Shown here: positions 1 through 8,942 of the stretch, one piece after another
How positions within the stretch are numbered: the stretch's first letter is position 1
Layout: each line of letters begins with the position of its first letter
DNA from: Acidianus sp. HS-5
GTDB taxonomy: Archaea; Thermoproteota; Thermoprotei_A; Sulfolobales; Sulfolobaceae
Direction: 5' to 3'
Length of the DNA: 64,000 bases
Assembly (NCBI RefSeq): GCF_021655615.1
Contig: NZ_AP025245.1
Span: forward strand, 2,511,001-2,575,000
The notes under the pieces: generated by a model
The model's input: only the letters and a program-made list of their open reading frames with translations
The model's database searches: none
What the model was told of the DNA's origin: nothing
Made by a program: the position numbers and the translations under genes

Positions 1-608
1 ATTTTCATGCTCACACAAATTATAGTGACGGTAAAGAAGATCCTATTAATCTCGTAAAATATGCTAAAAAGAAAGGGCTATATATTGCAATAACGGATCA
101 CGATACAAGCAGAGGTTATGAAAAAGTAAAAGAGGAACTAGTAATTCCTGGAGAAGAAGTCACAACACAATTCGGTCATGTAGTTATCCTCTGTAACTTC
201 CCTCCAAATCCCCCTAAAGATATCTCCTCTTTAGTTGACTACTCAAAGGAAAACTCTTGTATAGTTTTCCCTTCTCATCCTTTCGATATTTTTAGGAAAG
301 GAATAGGAAATAAGGTTTTTGAATATAAATTTGACGCAATAGAAATTTTCAATTCAAAAGCACCTAAATCCGCAAACGATAAAGCTACAGACGCCGCAAA
401 AGAACTTAAACTCCCCGGTTTAGCGAATAGCGACTCACATGTGAAAGAAAGCATAGGTTCTGCGTATAATGAAATTGATTTAAATGAATTTAACATAGAT
501 GAAATTCTTGAGAATATAAGGAAAGGTAAAGTAAAACCAGTAGGCATAGGATTATCAATAACAGCTAAATTCAAGATTTTACAATGGTATATTGAGAGGA
601 GAATTTGA
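1..608 (+). CDS. PHP-domain metal-dependent phosphoesterase, 5' end outside the window
   Basis: The open frame enters from the left edge (first full codon at position 3) and ends with TGA at 606-608. The visible part shows the PHP hallmarks: HAHTNYSDG (an H-x-H metal site), ITDHD, a HPFD motif after about 85 residues and SDSH near residue 140. PHP proteins hydrolyse phosphate esters using a cluster of two or three metal ions; the substrate cannot be told from sequence. Only a few N-terminal residues should be missing, because the first H-x-H motif normally lies near the start. Its stop overlaps the start of the nreA homologue by 4 bp, so the two are probably co-transcribed. Confidence 0.85.
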   Translation, partial: FHAHTNYSDGKEDPINLVKYAKKKGLYIAITDHDTSRGYEKVKEELVIPGEEVTTQFGHVVILCNFPPNPPKDISSLVDYSKENSCIVFPSHPFDIFRKGIGNKVFEYKFDAIEIFNSKAPKSANDKATDAAKELKLPGLANSDSHVKESIGSAYNEIDLNEFNIDEILENIRKGKVKPVGIGLSITAKFKILQWYIERRI

Positions 609-1828
609 GAACAATACCTGCAGAACTTTGCGTAAAGTGTAAAGGAAATAAGCTCCTCTGCGGTTTACGTAGTTGTCCTATTTTAGAGAGATTTAGATCA
701 ACAATAGGTGTAATGAACAAAGTATATAATAAGAATGAAATTCAAGGATCTACACCTCCAAGCATAGTAATAGGAGAGAAAAATTATCCAAAAGTGAGTA
801 TATCTTTCAACATACCTCCAGATATTTACGGAGATGAAGCAAAAACTTATGAAGATCCTAAAGGTTGGTGGGGTAAGGCGTCTATATATGATATAATAAA
901 TTACCGGACATCATTACTTTCCAACAATATCGAGGTAAAAGTTGAAGATGTATGGAAATTATACGAGAAAGAATTATCATTAGCTGCAGTCTCAGAAAAA
1001 CCTGTACAATCACAGTCAAAAATAGATGGAACTATTTTACCTAAACTGAGGTTCGACGGATATGTAATGCCAAGAGGACCTTCGGCTAAAGCACAAAACT
1101 TGGAAGTAGTTGAGAACCCCAGACTTAATAAAACTTTGAATAAATTAATTTTTGATGATGCAAAAGCTGAAGATGCAGTAGTTAAACTTTATCAGGAAAC
1201 TCAGGACGTTTATACTATAATTAACGCATTGTCTCTGGGTCTACTAGGAGTAAAAAAGAATAGAAAACTTATACCCACAAGATGGGCAATAACTGCAGTA
1301 GATTCCATAATAGGTAAAAACGTGTTACAACAAATAAGAGATTATCCAGAAATAGATACAGTTGAAGTATATTATCAAAAATATTTAGGAAACTATTTTC
1401 ACATAATTCTGTACCCTTCAGCGTATCAAGTAACCTGGATAGAAATATGGCACCCTCTATCTTTATGGGCTAGCGAACTCACGATCTCAGAATTAACAGA
1501 AAATTACTGGGGAGAGTACTCAACAATGGACGGAGGCTACATGGCAGCAAGATTAGCAGTGCTTGAACACTTAGAGAAAATAAGAAGATCCTCAGGAATA
1601 GTCATAGTAAGAGAAATAACTAACGAATATTTCGCTCCCTTAGGTAATTGGCACATAAGAGAAACTGTAAGGAAAGCAATGGAGAATAGAATAAGCAAAT
1701 TTGACACCCTTGAAAAAGCAATTTATTTTGTAAATCAGAGATTAAACGCAAAGAAGGTAGATATTAGTAGCCTTAATTCAATAAAAAGACTTATAAAACA
1801 AAAAACTATAGATCAATTCTTTAAATAA
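605..1828 (+). CDS. nreA: NreA-like DNA repair protein with C-terminal PCNA-binding motif
   Basis: This 407-residue protein matches the archaeal Nre family, implicated in DNA damage repair together with PCNA. A cysteine cluster lies at the N terminus (C9, C12, C19 and C24, within a CGLRSCP-like motif). The last residues read QKTIDQFF (399-406), a textbook PIP box for binding the sliding clamp. The start is TTG at 605, overlapping the preceding PHP stop (TTGA); the next downstream ATG would cut into the cysteine cluster. Family assignment rests on the N-terminal Cys motif, the overall length and the terminal PIP box. The biochemical activity of the family is not settled. Confidence 0.88.
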   Translation: MRTIPAELCVKCKGNKLLCGLRSCPILERFRSTIGVMNKVYNKNEIQGSTPPSIVIGEKNYPKVSISFNIPPDIYGDEAKTYEDPKGWWGKASIYDIINYRTSLLSNNIEVKVEDVWKLYEKELSLAAVSEKPVQSQSKIDGTILPKLRFDGYVMPRGPSAKAQNLEVVENPRLNKTLNKLIFDDAKAEDAVVKLYQETQDVYTIINALSLGLLGVKKNRKLIPTRWAITAVDSIIGKNVLQQIRDYPEIDTVEVYYQKYLGNYFHIILYPSAYQVTWIEIWHPLSLWASELTISELTENYWGEYSTMDGGYMAARLAVLEHLEKIRRSSGIVIVREITNEYFAPLGNWHIRETVRKAMENRISKFDTLEKAIYFVNQRLNAKKVDISSLNSIKRLIKQKTIDQFFK

Positions 1829-2744
1829 TTAAAGAAAGAACAGACATAGCTGTATATAACCTATTCTCAGCCTCATCCCATACAGCACTTTGTTTGCCAT
1901 CTATAACCTCAGCATCTACTTCTTCTCCCCTCATTGCAGGTAAGCAGTGCATAAAAATAGCATCCTTAGACGCATAACGCATTAAATCTGTAGTTACTCT
2001 GTAATTTTTCAGAAGTTCTCTCTTTTTATTGGCTATATTCTCTTCACCCATACTAACCCAAACATCTGTATAAACAACAAAACTACCTCTAACTGCAAAA
2101 TAAGGATCGTCATAGAACTCTATTACTGCACCTGAACGCTCGCTTTCCTCCTCTATTCTTTTCCATATTTCAGGCTTCGGTTTAAATTCTCTAGGAGATG
2201 CAACCCTTAATTCTAAACCCATTTTAGCAACAAACGCCATAAGGCTAACCAAAACATTATCTCCTCCATCTCCCACAAAAGCAATAGGCTTCTCATAAGT
2301 ACCAAATCTTTCTTTAACAGTCATAAAATCGGCTAAAGCTTGAAGTGGATGAGAAAGGTTACTGAGCAAGTTTATCACTGGAAGGCTCGAATAATCCCTT
2401 ATTTTTATTAAAGAATCATGAGATAATACTCTTGCACCGATACCGTGAACAAACCTGCTCAGCACCCTAGCAGTATCTTCTACTGGTTCTCCTCTACTTA
2501 GTTGAATATCACTCTTATTAAGAACTATTGGATATCCTCCAAGCATATATACTGCTGATTCCATGCTAACTCTAGTCCTAGTGCTCGGTTTTTCAAAAAT
2601 TAATGCAACTCTTTTACCTTCAAGAGATTTAGGAACAGAGTTAGTTTTCACAAAATCCTTCATCAAAAACGATACATCCATCATTCTTTGAATATCTTGT
2701 TTTTCGAAATCCAACAAGCAAAGAAGACTATTTCCTTTTAGCAT
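1821..2744 (-). CDS. argF: Ornithine carbamoyltransferase
   Basis: The enzyme transfers the carbamoyl group of carbamoyl phosphate to ornithine, giving citrulline for arginine synthesis. The 307-residue protein has the carbamoyl-phosphate motif STRTR, the HPLQALAD motif and the ornithine-loop HCLPAMRG motif. The frame is open further upstream, but ATG at 2744 gives the normal family length and the upstream extension is hydrophobic and unlike the family. The 3' end overlaps the convergent nreA end by 8 bp. The divergent winged-helix gene starts only about 30 bp away, so the two promoters must lie very close or overlap. No other arg biosynthesis gene is nearby. Confidence 0.93.
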   Translation of the reverse strand: MLKGNSLLCLLDFEKQDIQRMMDVSFLMKDFVKTNSVPKSLEGKRVALIFEKPSTRTRVSMESAVYMLGGYPIVLNKSDIQLSRGEPVEDTARVLSRFVHGIGARVLSHDSLIKIRDYSSLPVINLLSNLSHPLQALADFMTVKERFGTYEKPIAFVGDGGDNVLVSLMAFVAKMGLELRVASPREFKPKPEIWKRIEEESERSGAVIEFYDDPYFAVRGSFVVYTDVWVSMGEENIANKKRELLKNYRVTTDLMRYASKDAIFMHCLPAMRGEEVDAEVIDGKQSAVWDEAENRLYTAMSVLSLII

Positions 2745-2775
2745 GATTTTAAAGTATATCTTTAAAATTATAAAT

Positions 2776-3393
2776 ATGGATATCCTAACGATAATCACTG
2801 AAACCACAAAACCTAAACAAGGTAATAAACCTAAATACAATGAAGCTCACGTCATTCACGCATTGCTAATCATCCAGAATGAACAACCAATCGGAAGACC
2901 AACTTTAGAAAAAAGATTGAATTTAGGCGATGCGACCGTAAGAACATTGCTGAGAAGATTAAAAGAAGTAGGGGCAATAAAAGTCGATAAAGTAGGTGGA
3001 GCAGAAATCACGGAAGAATGTAAAAAGGCATTACAAGAATGGAATTCTATAATAAAAATTGGAGAAGCTGAACTAAAGTCAGTAAACTGGAATTGTAGTA
3101 TGATAATGGTTAAAGATGGAAGTAAAATAATAGAAAAACAAAAAGTTATAGAGTTAAGAGATAAAATAATAAAATTAGGAGCAGATAGCGTACTAATTTC
3201 AATATTTTTAAATAACAAAGTGGAACTACCTCCAAAAACTGAAGAATTTGGAATGAAAGAATTATTAGAAGAAATTAAAAATTCTTGTAAAACTTGTGAA
3301 AATAATGATTTAATAGCTTTCATTTTACCTAAAGACCTCTATTTAGCTTACAAAGTGGGGCTGTTCTTATTTGAAAGTTGGATTAATAGTTAA
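2776..3393 (+). CDS. Winged-helix transcriptional regulator (DUF4443-like)
   Basis: The first 75 residues form a MarR/winged-helix-like DNA-binding domain (IGRPTLEKRL followed by DATVRTLLRRLKEVG). The remaining ~130 residues are a mixed alpha/beta domain with a CKTC pair, resembling the DUF4443 proteins of archaea. I chose ATG 2776, which gives MDILTI; an earlier ATG at 2743 would overlap the argF start. It diverges from argF, and its end overlaps the following ATP-NAD kinase-like gene by 23 bp, suggesting translational coupling. Regulated targets and ligand are unknown. The family call is moderate; the winged helix is clear. Confidence 0.7.
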   Translation: MDILTIITETTKPKQGNKPKYNEAHVIHALLIIQNEQPIGRPTLEKRLNLGDATVRTLLRRLKEVGAIKVDKVGGAEITEECKKALQEWNSIIKIGEAELKSVNWNCSMIMVKDGSKIIEKQKVIELRDKIIKLGADSVLISIFLNNKVELPPKTEEFGMKELLEEIKNSCKTCENNDLIAFILPKDLYLAYKVGLFLFESWINS

Positions 3394-4432
3394 CCCCTAT
3401 GCAGGCTCAGGAGGAAGAATAGGCTACAAGGGAAGCGACGATCTTCGCATAGAAAATCCTGAAATAGAAAGCAGAGTTAAGAGATTTTTGGATGTCGTTA
3501 AGAATGATATAGAATTTATATCTCCAAGATTTAAAATGGGTGAATACTTTCTAAGGAAATTCGGTAGAAAATACACTACAATAAATTCTGGAAAAGAAAA
3601 CTCAACTAGGGAAGACACAGTAACTTCCGCAAGAATGCTATCTGACCTTACAAACCTGATTGTCTTCGTAGGGGGAGACGGTACTGCAAGAGATGTAGTA
3701 GAAGGTACACAATCTAAAATTCCCATATTAGGAGTGCCCGCAGGAGTAAAGATGCATAGCGGAGTTTTCGCAGCAAATCCTGAAACTGCAGGAATGCTCG
3801 TTAGTGCATATGTGAAAGGCATGGCAAAAATTGTAAATTCAGAAGTTATGGATATTGATGAAGATTCTTACAGAAAAGGCATTTACAAGATTAAATTGTA
3901 CTATATAACTAAAACTATAAATTTCGAAGGACTTCTAGTTAGCAGTAAGGAAGAGGTAATTTCACCTTCTTATGAATTAGACGAAATAGCTGAGTACGTT
4001 ATAGATAATATGAAAGACTCTATTTTTTATATTATGGGCCCAGGCAGTACCGTAAAGGCTATAGAGGAGAAATTAGGTTATTTTACAAATTTCCTAAGTA
4101 CAGACCTATTCCTAGGTAAAAAGTTGCTAAAGAGCGGGGTAAATTATATGGAATTATTACAATTAATCGGGGAGTTAAAAATAGTTTTAACCCCGATCGG
4201 TGGACAGGGATTTTTGATTGGAAGGGGAAACCAAGAAATAGGCCCAGAAATACTTAGAAGGACGGGAAAAGATAATATAATAATAGTTTCATCGAAGGAA
4301 AAAATTTCAAGGATAACTTGTCTAAGAATAGATTCAGGTGAGGCTACAGTGGATAAAATGCTGGAAGGAATTTATAAAGTTATAGTAGGGTATAACGAGT
4401 TTTATACAATAAGAACGTGTAGTATGACTTGA
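3371..4432 (+). CDS. ATP-NAD kinase-like protein (COG3199 type)
   Basis: The 353-residue protein begins KVGLIVNPYAGSGG and has the diacylglycerol/NAD-kinase-fold signature GGDGTARD near residue 101, followed by LGVPAGVK. These place it in the ATP-NAD/AcoX kinase family, proposed to phosphorylate NAD or a related small molecule with ATP. It starts at TTG 3371 inside the upstream regulator gene, which keeps the NPYAGSGG glycine loop at the N terminus as expected. The C-terminal half carries a second glycine-rich loop (GGQGFLIGRGNQ). The true substrate is uncertain, as classical NAD kinases are shorter. Confidence 0.8.
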   Translation: MKVGLIVNPYAGSGGRIGYKGSDDLRIENPEIESRVKRFLDVVKNDIEFISPRFKMGEYFLRKFGRKYTTINSGKENSTREDTVTSARMLSDLTNLIVFVGGDGTARDVVEGTQSKIPILGVPAGVKMHSGVFAANPETAGMLVSAYVKGMAKIVNSEVMDIDEDSYRKGIYKIKLYYITKTINFEGLLVSSKEEVISPSYELDEIAEYVIDNMKDSIFYIMGPGSTVKAIEEKLGYFTNFLSTDLFLGKKLLKSGVNYMELLQLIGELKIVLTPIGGQGFLIGRGNQEIGPEILRRTGKDNIIIVSSKEKISRITCLRIDSGEATVDKMLEGIYKVIVGYNEFYTIRTCSMT

Positions 4433-4504
4433 CGTAAATCTAATGATATTACTATTTGCTGAATCTAATTATTCCGTTTTAAATTTTGGCGAATAAATAT
4501 TAGT

Positions 4505-5212
4505 GTGACAGACAAAGACATTGAGATTTCTGAGGAACTAACAAAACAGCTAGAGAGCTCTCCTAGATCAAAGCTTGTCGAGGCTATAATAATACTTCTG
4601 CATGCGAGGCCTTTAAGAACGTCTGAAATAGCCTCTAATTTAGGATATCAAACTAAGTACATCAGTAGTTATCTAAGTTACTGGAAAAAGAAAGGATTAG
4701 TTTACCAAGACGGAGGTAGATGGTATCTTACTCCGCAAGGAGAAAATTTGGCTAAGGCTATAGTCGACTCATTCTCTAATTCCAAGTTTAAGGAAATGCT
4801 TGTTATTGCTAAGCAAATGCTAGATCAGGTTAAAGAACCAATAAACAACAAAAGTGAACAAAAGGAAGAAAAACAAGAGAAGGCATTTTTGTCGTTTATT
4901 GACTCAAAAACCAGTAACACAGTAAAGAAACAACAAAACAATGATCCAACGGTTTGTATCAAAGAAATTCTTGAGAAATTAGACGATGATGAAAGAGATA
5001 TTCTGTTATATTTAATAAACAAATACAAACAATGGGGATCAACCTATGTTTACATTGACCAAATTCAAGAGGAATACAAAGCAGATATGGGATGGCTATT
5101 CAAAGTTCTAAGACAATTACAGACTAAGAGAATAGTTTACTTATATCAGGATCCAAAATTAGGCCTGAGAATAGGATTCTCTAAATCCTTTAAAGAAAAA
5201 CTAAACTGCTAA
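4505..5212 (+). CDS. whiP: WhiP-like winged-helix replication initiator
   Basis: The 235-residue protein has two winged-helix segments separated by a charged linker: an N-terminal one at about 20-90 (RPLRTSEIASNLGYQTKYIS, then a wing ending LTPQGE) and a C-terminal one at about 155-235 (DERDILLYLINKYKQWGSTY). Two winged helices joined by a flexible linker are the described architecture of Sulfolobus WhiP, the Cdt1-related protein that binds oriC3. Position also fits: from memory whiP lies a few genes from thsA in S. solfataricus, as here. It starts at GTG 4505 with an AT-rich TATA-like stretch (4478-4487) about 25 bp upstream, so the mRNA is probably leaderless. Identification rests on architecture and synteny. 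Confidence 0.75.
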   Translation: MTDKDIEISEELTKQLESSPRSKLVEAIIILLHARPLRTSEIASNLGYQTKYISSYLSYWKKKGLVYQDGGRWYLTPQGENLAKAIVDSFSNSKFKEMLVIAKQMLDQVKEPINNKSEQKEEKQEKAFLSFIDSKTSNTVKKQQNNDPTVCIKEILEKLDDDERDILLYLINKYKQWGSTYVYIDQIQEEYKADMGWLFKVLRQLQTKRIVYLYQDPKLGLRIGFSKSFKEKLNC

Positions 5213-5368
5213 AATCTTCTACTTCTTTGTGCTAATTTTTTGTCACTCCTTACTTTTATTATGCTTTAATTATGCAAACTCTTATTTTTCTCGAGGACAA
5301 AAAAGCTAAATAGAGTAGTAGTAATCTATTTAATCAAATGTATCCAGACTTCACTTGAGGTGGAATGT
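5213..5368. other. Candidate replication-origin intergenic region beside whiP
   Basis: This 156-bp gap between whiP and the next gene is unusually AT-rich, with T-tracts near 5238-5245 and 5284-5290 and A-tracts near 5298-5304. In Sulfolobus species oriC3 lies next to whiP, so this gap or the 72-bp gap upstream of whiP (4433-4504) is the likely location. I could not recognise a clear origin recognition box; a TCCA...TGGA inverted pair spans about 5343-5364. The assignment is by context only. The gap must also hold the promoter of the following Cys-rich gene. Confidence 0.4.
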
Positions 5369-5710
5369 TTGTCTTCAAACAAATCAGTTAAAATGACTGA
5401 AGACGAAATAAATAAAGCGCTAGCAAAGGCTGAAAAAGAGGCCGAAAAAAAGGATCATAAGAAAATATGGATTGATAAGATGTTAAAAAGCGCTAAAACT
5501 TATTATAAACTGTGTCCTTATTATGATAAGAAAACTTCTAATTGTTTCCTTATGTTAAGTAACAATGATAGTAATAAAAAATGTAATAGAGAAGGCAGGT
5601 ATGATAACTGCCCTATATTCTTGGCATTTTTGGATAACAAGTACCAGGAATATACGTCCAAAAAGAAAATACTTCCTTTAGATTTCTTAGATCTTGCCCA
5701 GTCAGTGTAA
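5369..5710 (+). CDS. Conserved four-cysteine protein of unknown function
   Basis: A small protein of 113 residues from TTG 5369, or 116 from GTG 5360. I prefer TTG because GAGGTGG (5357-5363) then sits at Shine-Dalgarno distance. The N-terminal third is a charged helix rich in Lys and Glu. The C-terminal part has four cysteines in a CPYY...C...C...C-P arrangement (spacings 9, 12 and 8), suggesting a zinc or iron-sulphur site. A similar arrangement occurs twice in the protein at 9708-10091. It sits between whiP and a Zn-ribbon protein, all on one strand. Function is unknown. Confidence 0.7.
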   Translation: MSSNKSVKMTEDEINKALAKAEKEAEKKDHKKIWIDKMLKSAKTYYKLCPYYDKKTSNCFLMLSNNDSNKKCNREGRYDNCPIFLAFLDNKYQEYTSKKKILPLDFLDLAQSV

Positions 5711-5721
5711 GGGAATGATTT

Positions 5722-6507
5722 TTGCCCAGAAAGAAAAAAAGCAGTGAAGAGCAAAAGGAGACTAAGAAGAAAAAGGCCCAGAAGAAGGAAAAATTCGTTG
5801 ATGCAGAAGCGCTATTGGACGAATATTTAGATGAGGTAGTTTTAGGCCTGGGGATATCTTTTCTTAAGTTAAAGCCTGAGGAATATAAAGAAATATTGAA
5901 AGAGCCTTTTGTTGCCGCAGTAGGTCAAGTTAAGACTAAACCTAAATCAAGGACTATAATTAACAGACTTACCGCCAATAAGGATGCTATGATGGAGTAC
6001 ATTGCAATGGGATTAGTTAGGATAACCGATATTGAAAAAACTACTTGCGATCAATTTGAATTCATAGTTTATAATACAAAAAAGGCTATAGTAGATCTAG
6101 CTCCAAAACTTTACAGAGAGGCAGTAAAAAGAAATAGGAAAGACCTAATAGATGTATTAAGGTATAATTGGAACTTATATGGCATAGTTTCGCCTATAAG
6201 ATGTCCTAAATGTGGATTTAACTCCATAATGCCAGATTTATCGTGTAAAGTATGTGAATATGTTATGAGTATGAAAGAATTGAAGGCACAGATAAATGTA
6301 GTTCAGGCTTTACAAGATTATTACTCTGTAGATCCAGAAGGTTTTAAGGAAATTTTAACTTTAGGATATTTTTATTATACTGCAGAAGGTCCTATATCGC
6401 CATCAAAGTTTAAACCTTCTCCTCAAGTTTTAGCTTTTGAAGTTATTTTAAATAAAGATGAGAAAAAGACTCTGAGCAGTATTTACAATAATCTCCACTC
6501 TCAATAA
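5722..6507 (+). CDS. Zinc-ribbon protein with lysine-rich N terminus, unknown function
   Basis: The 261-residue protein starts at TTG 5722 and has a very basic N terminus (about 25 residues dominated by Lys and Glu), then an alpha-helical domain, then a zinc ribbon CPKCGF...CKVCEY near residues 160-180 and a C-terminal helical tail. The pattern suggests a nucleic-acid-associated protein, but I recognise no named family. It follows the four-cysteine gene by 11 bp, so they probably share a transcript with or downstream of whiP. Its 3' end overlaps the convergent TtuA-like gene by 65 bp, an unusually long overlap. Confidence 0.7.
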   Translation: MPRKKKSSEEQKETKKKKAQKKEKFVDAEALLDEYLDEVVLGLGISFLKLKPEEYKEILKEPFVAAVGQVKTKPKSRTIINRLTANKDAMMEYIAMGLVRITDIEKTTCDQFEFIVYNTKKAIVDLAPKLYREAVKRNRKDLIDVLRYNWNLYGIVSPIRCPKCGFNSIMPDLSCKVCEYVMSMKELKAQINVVQALQDYYSVDPEGFKEILTLGYFYYTAEGPISPSKFKPSPQVLAFEVILNKDEKKTLSSIYNNLHSQ

Positions 6508-7159
6508 TCACGTTACAAATCTTACATCTTCTTCTATTCTCTAATCTAATTATGTTAATTGAACTACCAAATGTGTGATATATTTCGTTGTCTGTAAACT
6601 GCTTACTAGCCCATTTTATTATTTCATTTAAAAATGCATCTTCAGTTTTTAACTCCCCGGTTACTTCAGAGAATCCTAAAAGCTCGAATCTTGGCGTAGA
6701 ATAGAAAGGTATAAAGATTTTCTTTGAGCTATAGTCTACAATGAGTGAGTATAAATCTAAATAACCCATATTTCCAGTACTAATTGAATAAATTAGATAC
6801 GATAAAAAGAAATCTGCTGTAAATGGTAATATAATTTTTTTAAATTCAATTTCTCTGATTTTCATCATAATCTTCCATAATGTTTTATTTATGTTCTCTT
6901 CTTCGCCTATTTTATAAATAGAAATATCTAAATTGCATGATTTACATATATTATGCAGAAGTTTTTCTATCAGCTCAGTGACATCCATAAAACTTTCAGT
7001 AGTTAATAACGCAACCTTATCTTCTCTATCTAAGAATTTTGATGAGCTTAGTTCTTTCCTAAATCTTTTTACTATTTCGCTTCTAGCACAATGAGTACAA
7101 AGATATTTACCACTAATTAGAACTTCAGCTTGATTTTTACCACATTTAGTGCAAATCAA
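6443..7159 (-). CDS. TtuA/Ncs6-like protein lacking the PP-loop (probably inactive paralogue)
   Basis: The 238-residue protein follows the layout of TtuA/Ncs6 tRNA 2-thiolation enzymes. An N-terminal zinc finger (C3, C6, C21, C24) is followed by a basic helix, a Rossmann-like strand at DKVALL, and a C-terminal zinc finger (C212, C215, C225, C228). Where active enzymes carry the ATP-binding SGGKDS loop this one reads TTESFMD (about 53-59). The catalytic CxxC loop and the GHNLDDE motif (here PFTADFF) are also lost. It is therefore probably not a thiolase, and may be a structural or RNA-binding remnant. It diverges from the thermosome gene. The structural match is convincing, but function is inferred only negatively. 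Confidence 0.65.
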   Translation of the reverse strand: MICTKCGKNQAEVLISGKYLCTHCARSEIVKRFRKELSSSKFLDREDKVALLTTESFMDVTELIEKLLHNICKSCNLDISIYKIGEEENINKTLWKIMMKIREIEFKKIILPFTADFFLSYLIYSISTGNMGYLDLYSLIVDYSSKKIFIPFYSTPRFELLGFSEVTGELKTEDAFLNEIIKWASKQFTDNEIYHTFGSSINIIRLENRRRCKICNVIIESGDYCKYCSESFSHLYLK

Positions 7160-7220
7160 ACTTTCTTGAACTTTTTCCTTAATGTTCTTTAAATTAATCC
7201 CATGTGTTACAATAGTTAAA

Positions 7221-7253
<33 letters not shown>

Positions 7254-7265
7254 AGGTGTGAGGAA

Positions 7266-8942
7266 ATGTCGTCTGCTGGTGGAGTTCCCGTCTTATTATT
7301 CAAAGAAGGTACTTCTAGGAATTCTGGAAGAGAAGCTCTAAAGAATAACATAGTCGCAGCAAGAACTTTAGCTGAAATGCTAAAAACTAGCTTAGGTCCA
7401 AAGGGATTAGATAAAATGTTAATTGATAGTTTTGGCGATGTAACAATAACTAACGATGGAGCAACTATAGTAAAGGAAATGGAAATTCAGCATCCCGCTG
7501 CCAAACTTTTAGTCGAAGCTGCTAAGGCACAAGACGCTGAAGTAGGTGACGGAACTACAAGTGCGGTAGTTCTTGCTGGGCTCTTACTAGAGAAGGCCGA
7601 TGCATTGCTTGACCAGAATATTCATCCGACAATCATAATTGAAGGTTATAAAAAAGCATTTTCAAAATCTTTAGAGTTGATATCCCAAGTTGCAACAAAA
7701 CTTGATGTATCAGATCTTAATTCCTCAACTACTAGAGAGAATTTAAGAAAAATAGTCTATACAACAATGTCAAGCAAGTTCCTTGCAGAAGGTGAGGAAT
7801 TTAACAAGATAATGGACATGATAATAGATGCAGTGGCCGCAGTTGCAGAACCCCTACCTGCTGGAGGTTATAATGTAGCTTTAGATTTAATTAAGATTGA
7901 TAAGAAGAAAGGAGGAAGTATAGAAGATAGCCAACTGATTAAAGGTATAGTATTAGATAAGGAAGTAGTTCATCCTGGTATGCCAAGAAGAATTGAGAAA
8001 GCAAAGATTGCAGTTCTTGATGCGTCTTTAGAAGTAGAAAAGCCAGAAATTTCTGCCAAAATAAGTATAACAAGTCCAGATCAAATAAAATCGTTCTTGG
8101 ATGAGGAAGCAAAGTTCTTGAAAGACATGGTTGATAAGTTAGCCGCAATAGGAGCAAATGTAGTGATATGCCAGAAAGGAATTGATGATATAGCACAGCA
8201 CTTCTTAGCTAAGAAAGGAATATTGGCAGTGAGGAGAGTAAAGAGGAGTGACATTGAAAAATTAGAGAAGGCATTAGGTGCTAGGATAATAAGTAATATT
8301 AAGGATGCGTCTCCCGAAGATCTAGGATATGCTGAGCTAGTAGAAGAGAGGAAAGTAGGAAATGATAAGATGGTATTCATTGAAGGAGCGAAGAATCCTA
8401 GAGCAGTTAATATATTATTAAGAGGATCAAATGATATGGCTTTAGATGAAGCAGAAAGAAGTATTAATGACGCATTGTACGCGCTAAGGAACATCTTATT
8501 AGAGCCAATGATAGTTCCAGGAGGAGGAGCTATTGAGCTAGAATTAGCTATGAGGTTAAGAGAATACGCTAGAACAGTAGGTGGTAAAGAACAATTAGCA
8601 ATTGAAGCTTATGCTGATGCATTAGAAGAAATCCCGATGATATTAGCAGAAACTGCAGGAATGGAATCTATTTCCACGCTAATGGAGCTTAGAGCAAAGC
8701 ATGCTAAAGGCTTAGTAAACGCAGGAGTTGATGCGATAAACGGTAAGATAGTTGATGACATTTATACGCTCAATGTAGTAGAACCGATAAGAGTTAAGAG
8801 ACAAGTATTGAAGAGCGCTACTGAAGCAGCTACTGCGGTATTGAAGATCGATGATCTAATAGCAGCTTCTCAGATAAAGAGCGGTAAAGAAGGAGGAAAG
8901 AAGGAAGGAGAAGAATCCGCTCCAACGCCTTCATTTGGTTAA
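7266..8942 (+). CDS. thsA: Thermosome (group II chaperonin) subunit
   Basis: A 558-residue CCT/TF55-type chaperonin subunit that builds the double-ring folding machine of the cytosol. Motifs seen include GPKGLDKML, NDGATI, the ATPase motif VGDGTTSAVVLAG near residue 95 and GGGAIE near residue 415. The C terminus is a charged Gly/Lys/Glu tail ending in SFG rather than the GGM repeats of some homologues. A strong TATA box and a Shine-Dalgarno-like GTGAGG precede ATG 7266, fitting a highly expressed gene. Sulfolobales carry up to three paralogues; the neighbourhood near whiP points to thsA, but the subunit letter is less certain than the family. Confidence 0.95.
   Translation: MSSAGGVPVLLFKEGTSRNSGREALKNNIVAARTLAEMLKTSLGPKGLDKMLIDSFGDVTITNDGATIVKEMEIQHPAAKLLVEAAKAQDAEVGDGTTSAVVLAGLLLEKADALLDQNIHPTIIIEGYKKAFSKSLELISQVATKLDVSDLNSSTTRENLRKIVYTTMSSKFLAEGEEFNKIMDMIIDAVAAVAEPLPAGGYNVALDLIKIDKKKGGSIEDSQLIKGIVLDKEVVHPGMPRRIEKAKIAVLDASLEVEKPEISAKISITSPDQIKSFLDEEAKFLKDMVDKLAAIGANVVICQKGIDDIAQHFLAKKGILAVRRVKRSDIEKLEKALGARIISNIKDASPEDLGYAELVEERKVGNDKMVFIEGAKNPRAVNILLRGSNDMALDEAERSINDALYALRNILLEPMIVPGGGAIELELAMRLREYARTVGGKEQLAIEAYADALEEIPMILAETAGMESISTLMELRAKHAKGLVNAGVDAINGKIVDDIYTLNVVEPIRVKRQVLKSATEAATAVLKIDDLIAASQIKSGKEGGKKEGEESAPTPSFG

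Noticed and set aside
7939..8494. Long minus-strand frames inside the thermosome gene
   Set aside because: They follow codon-position bias of thsA on the opposite strand and have no promoter or family pattern.
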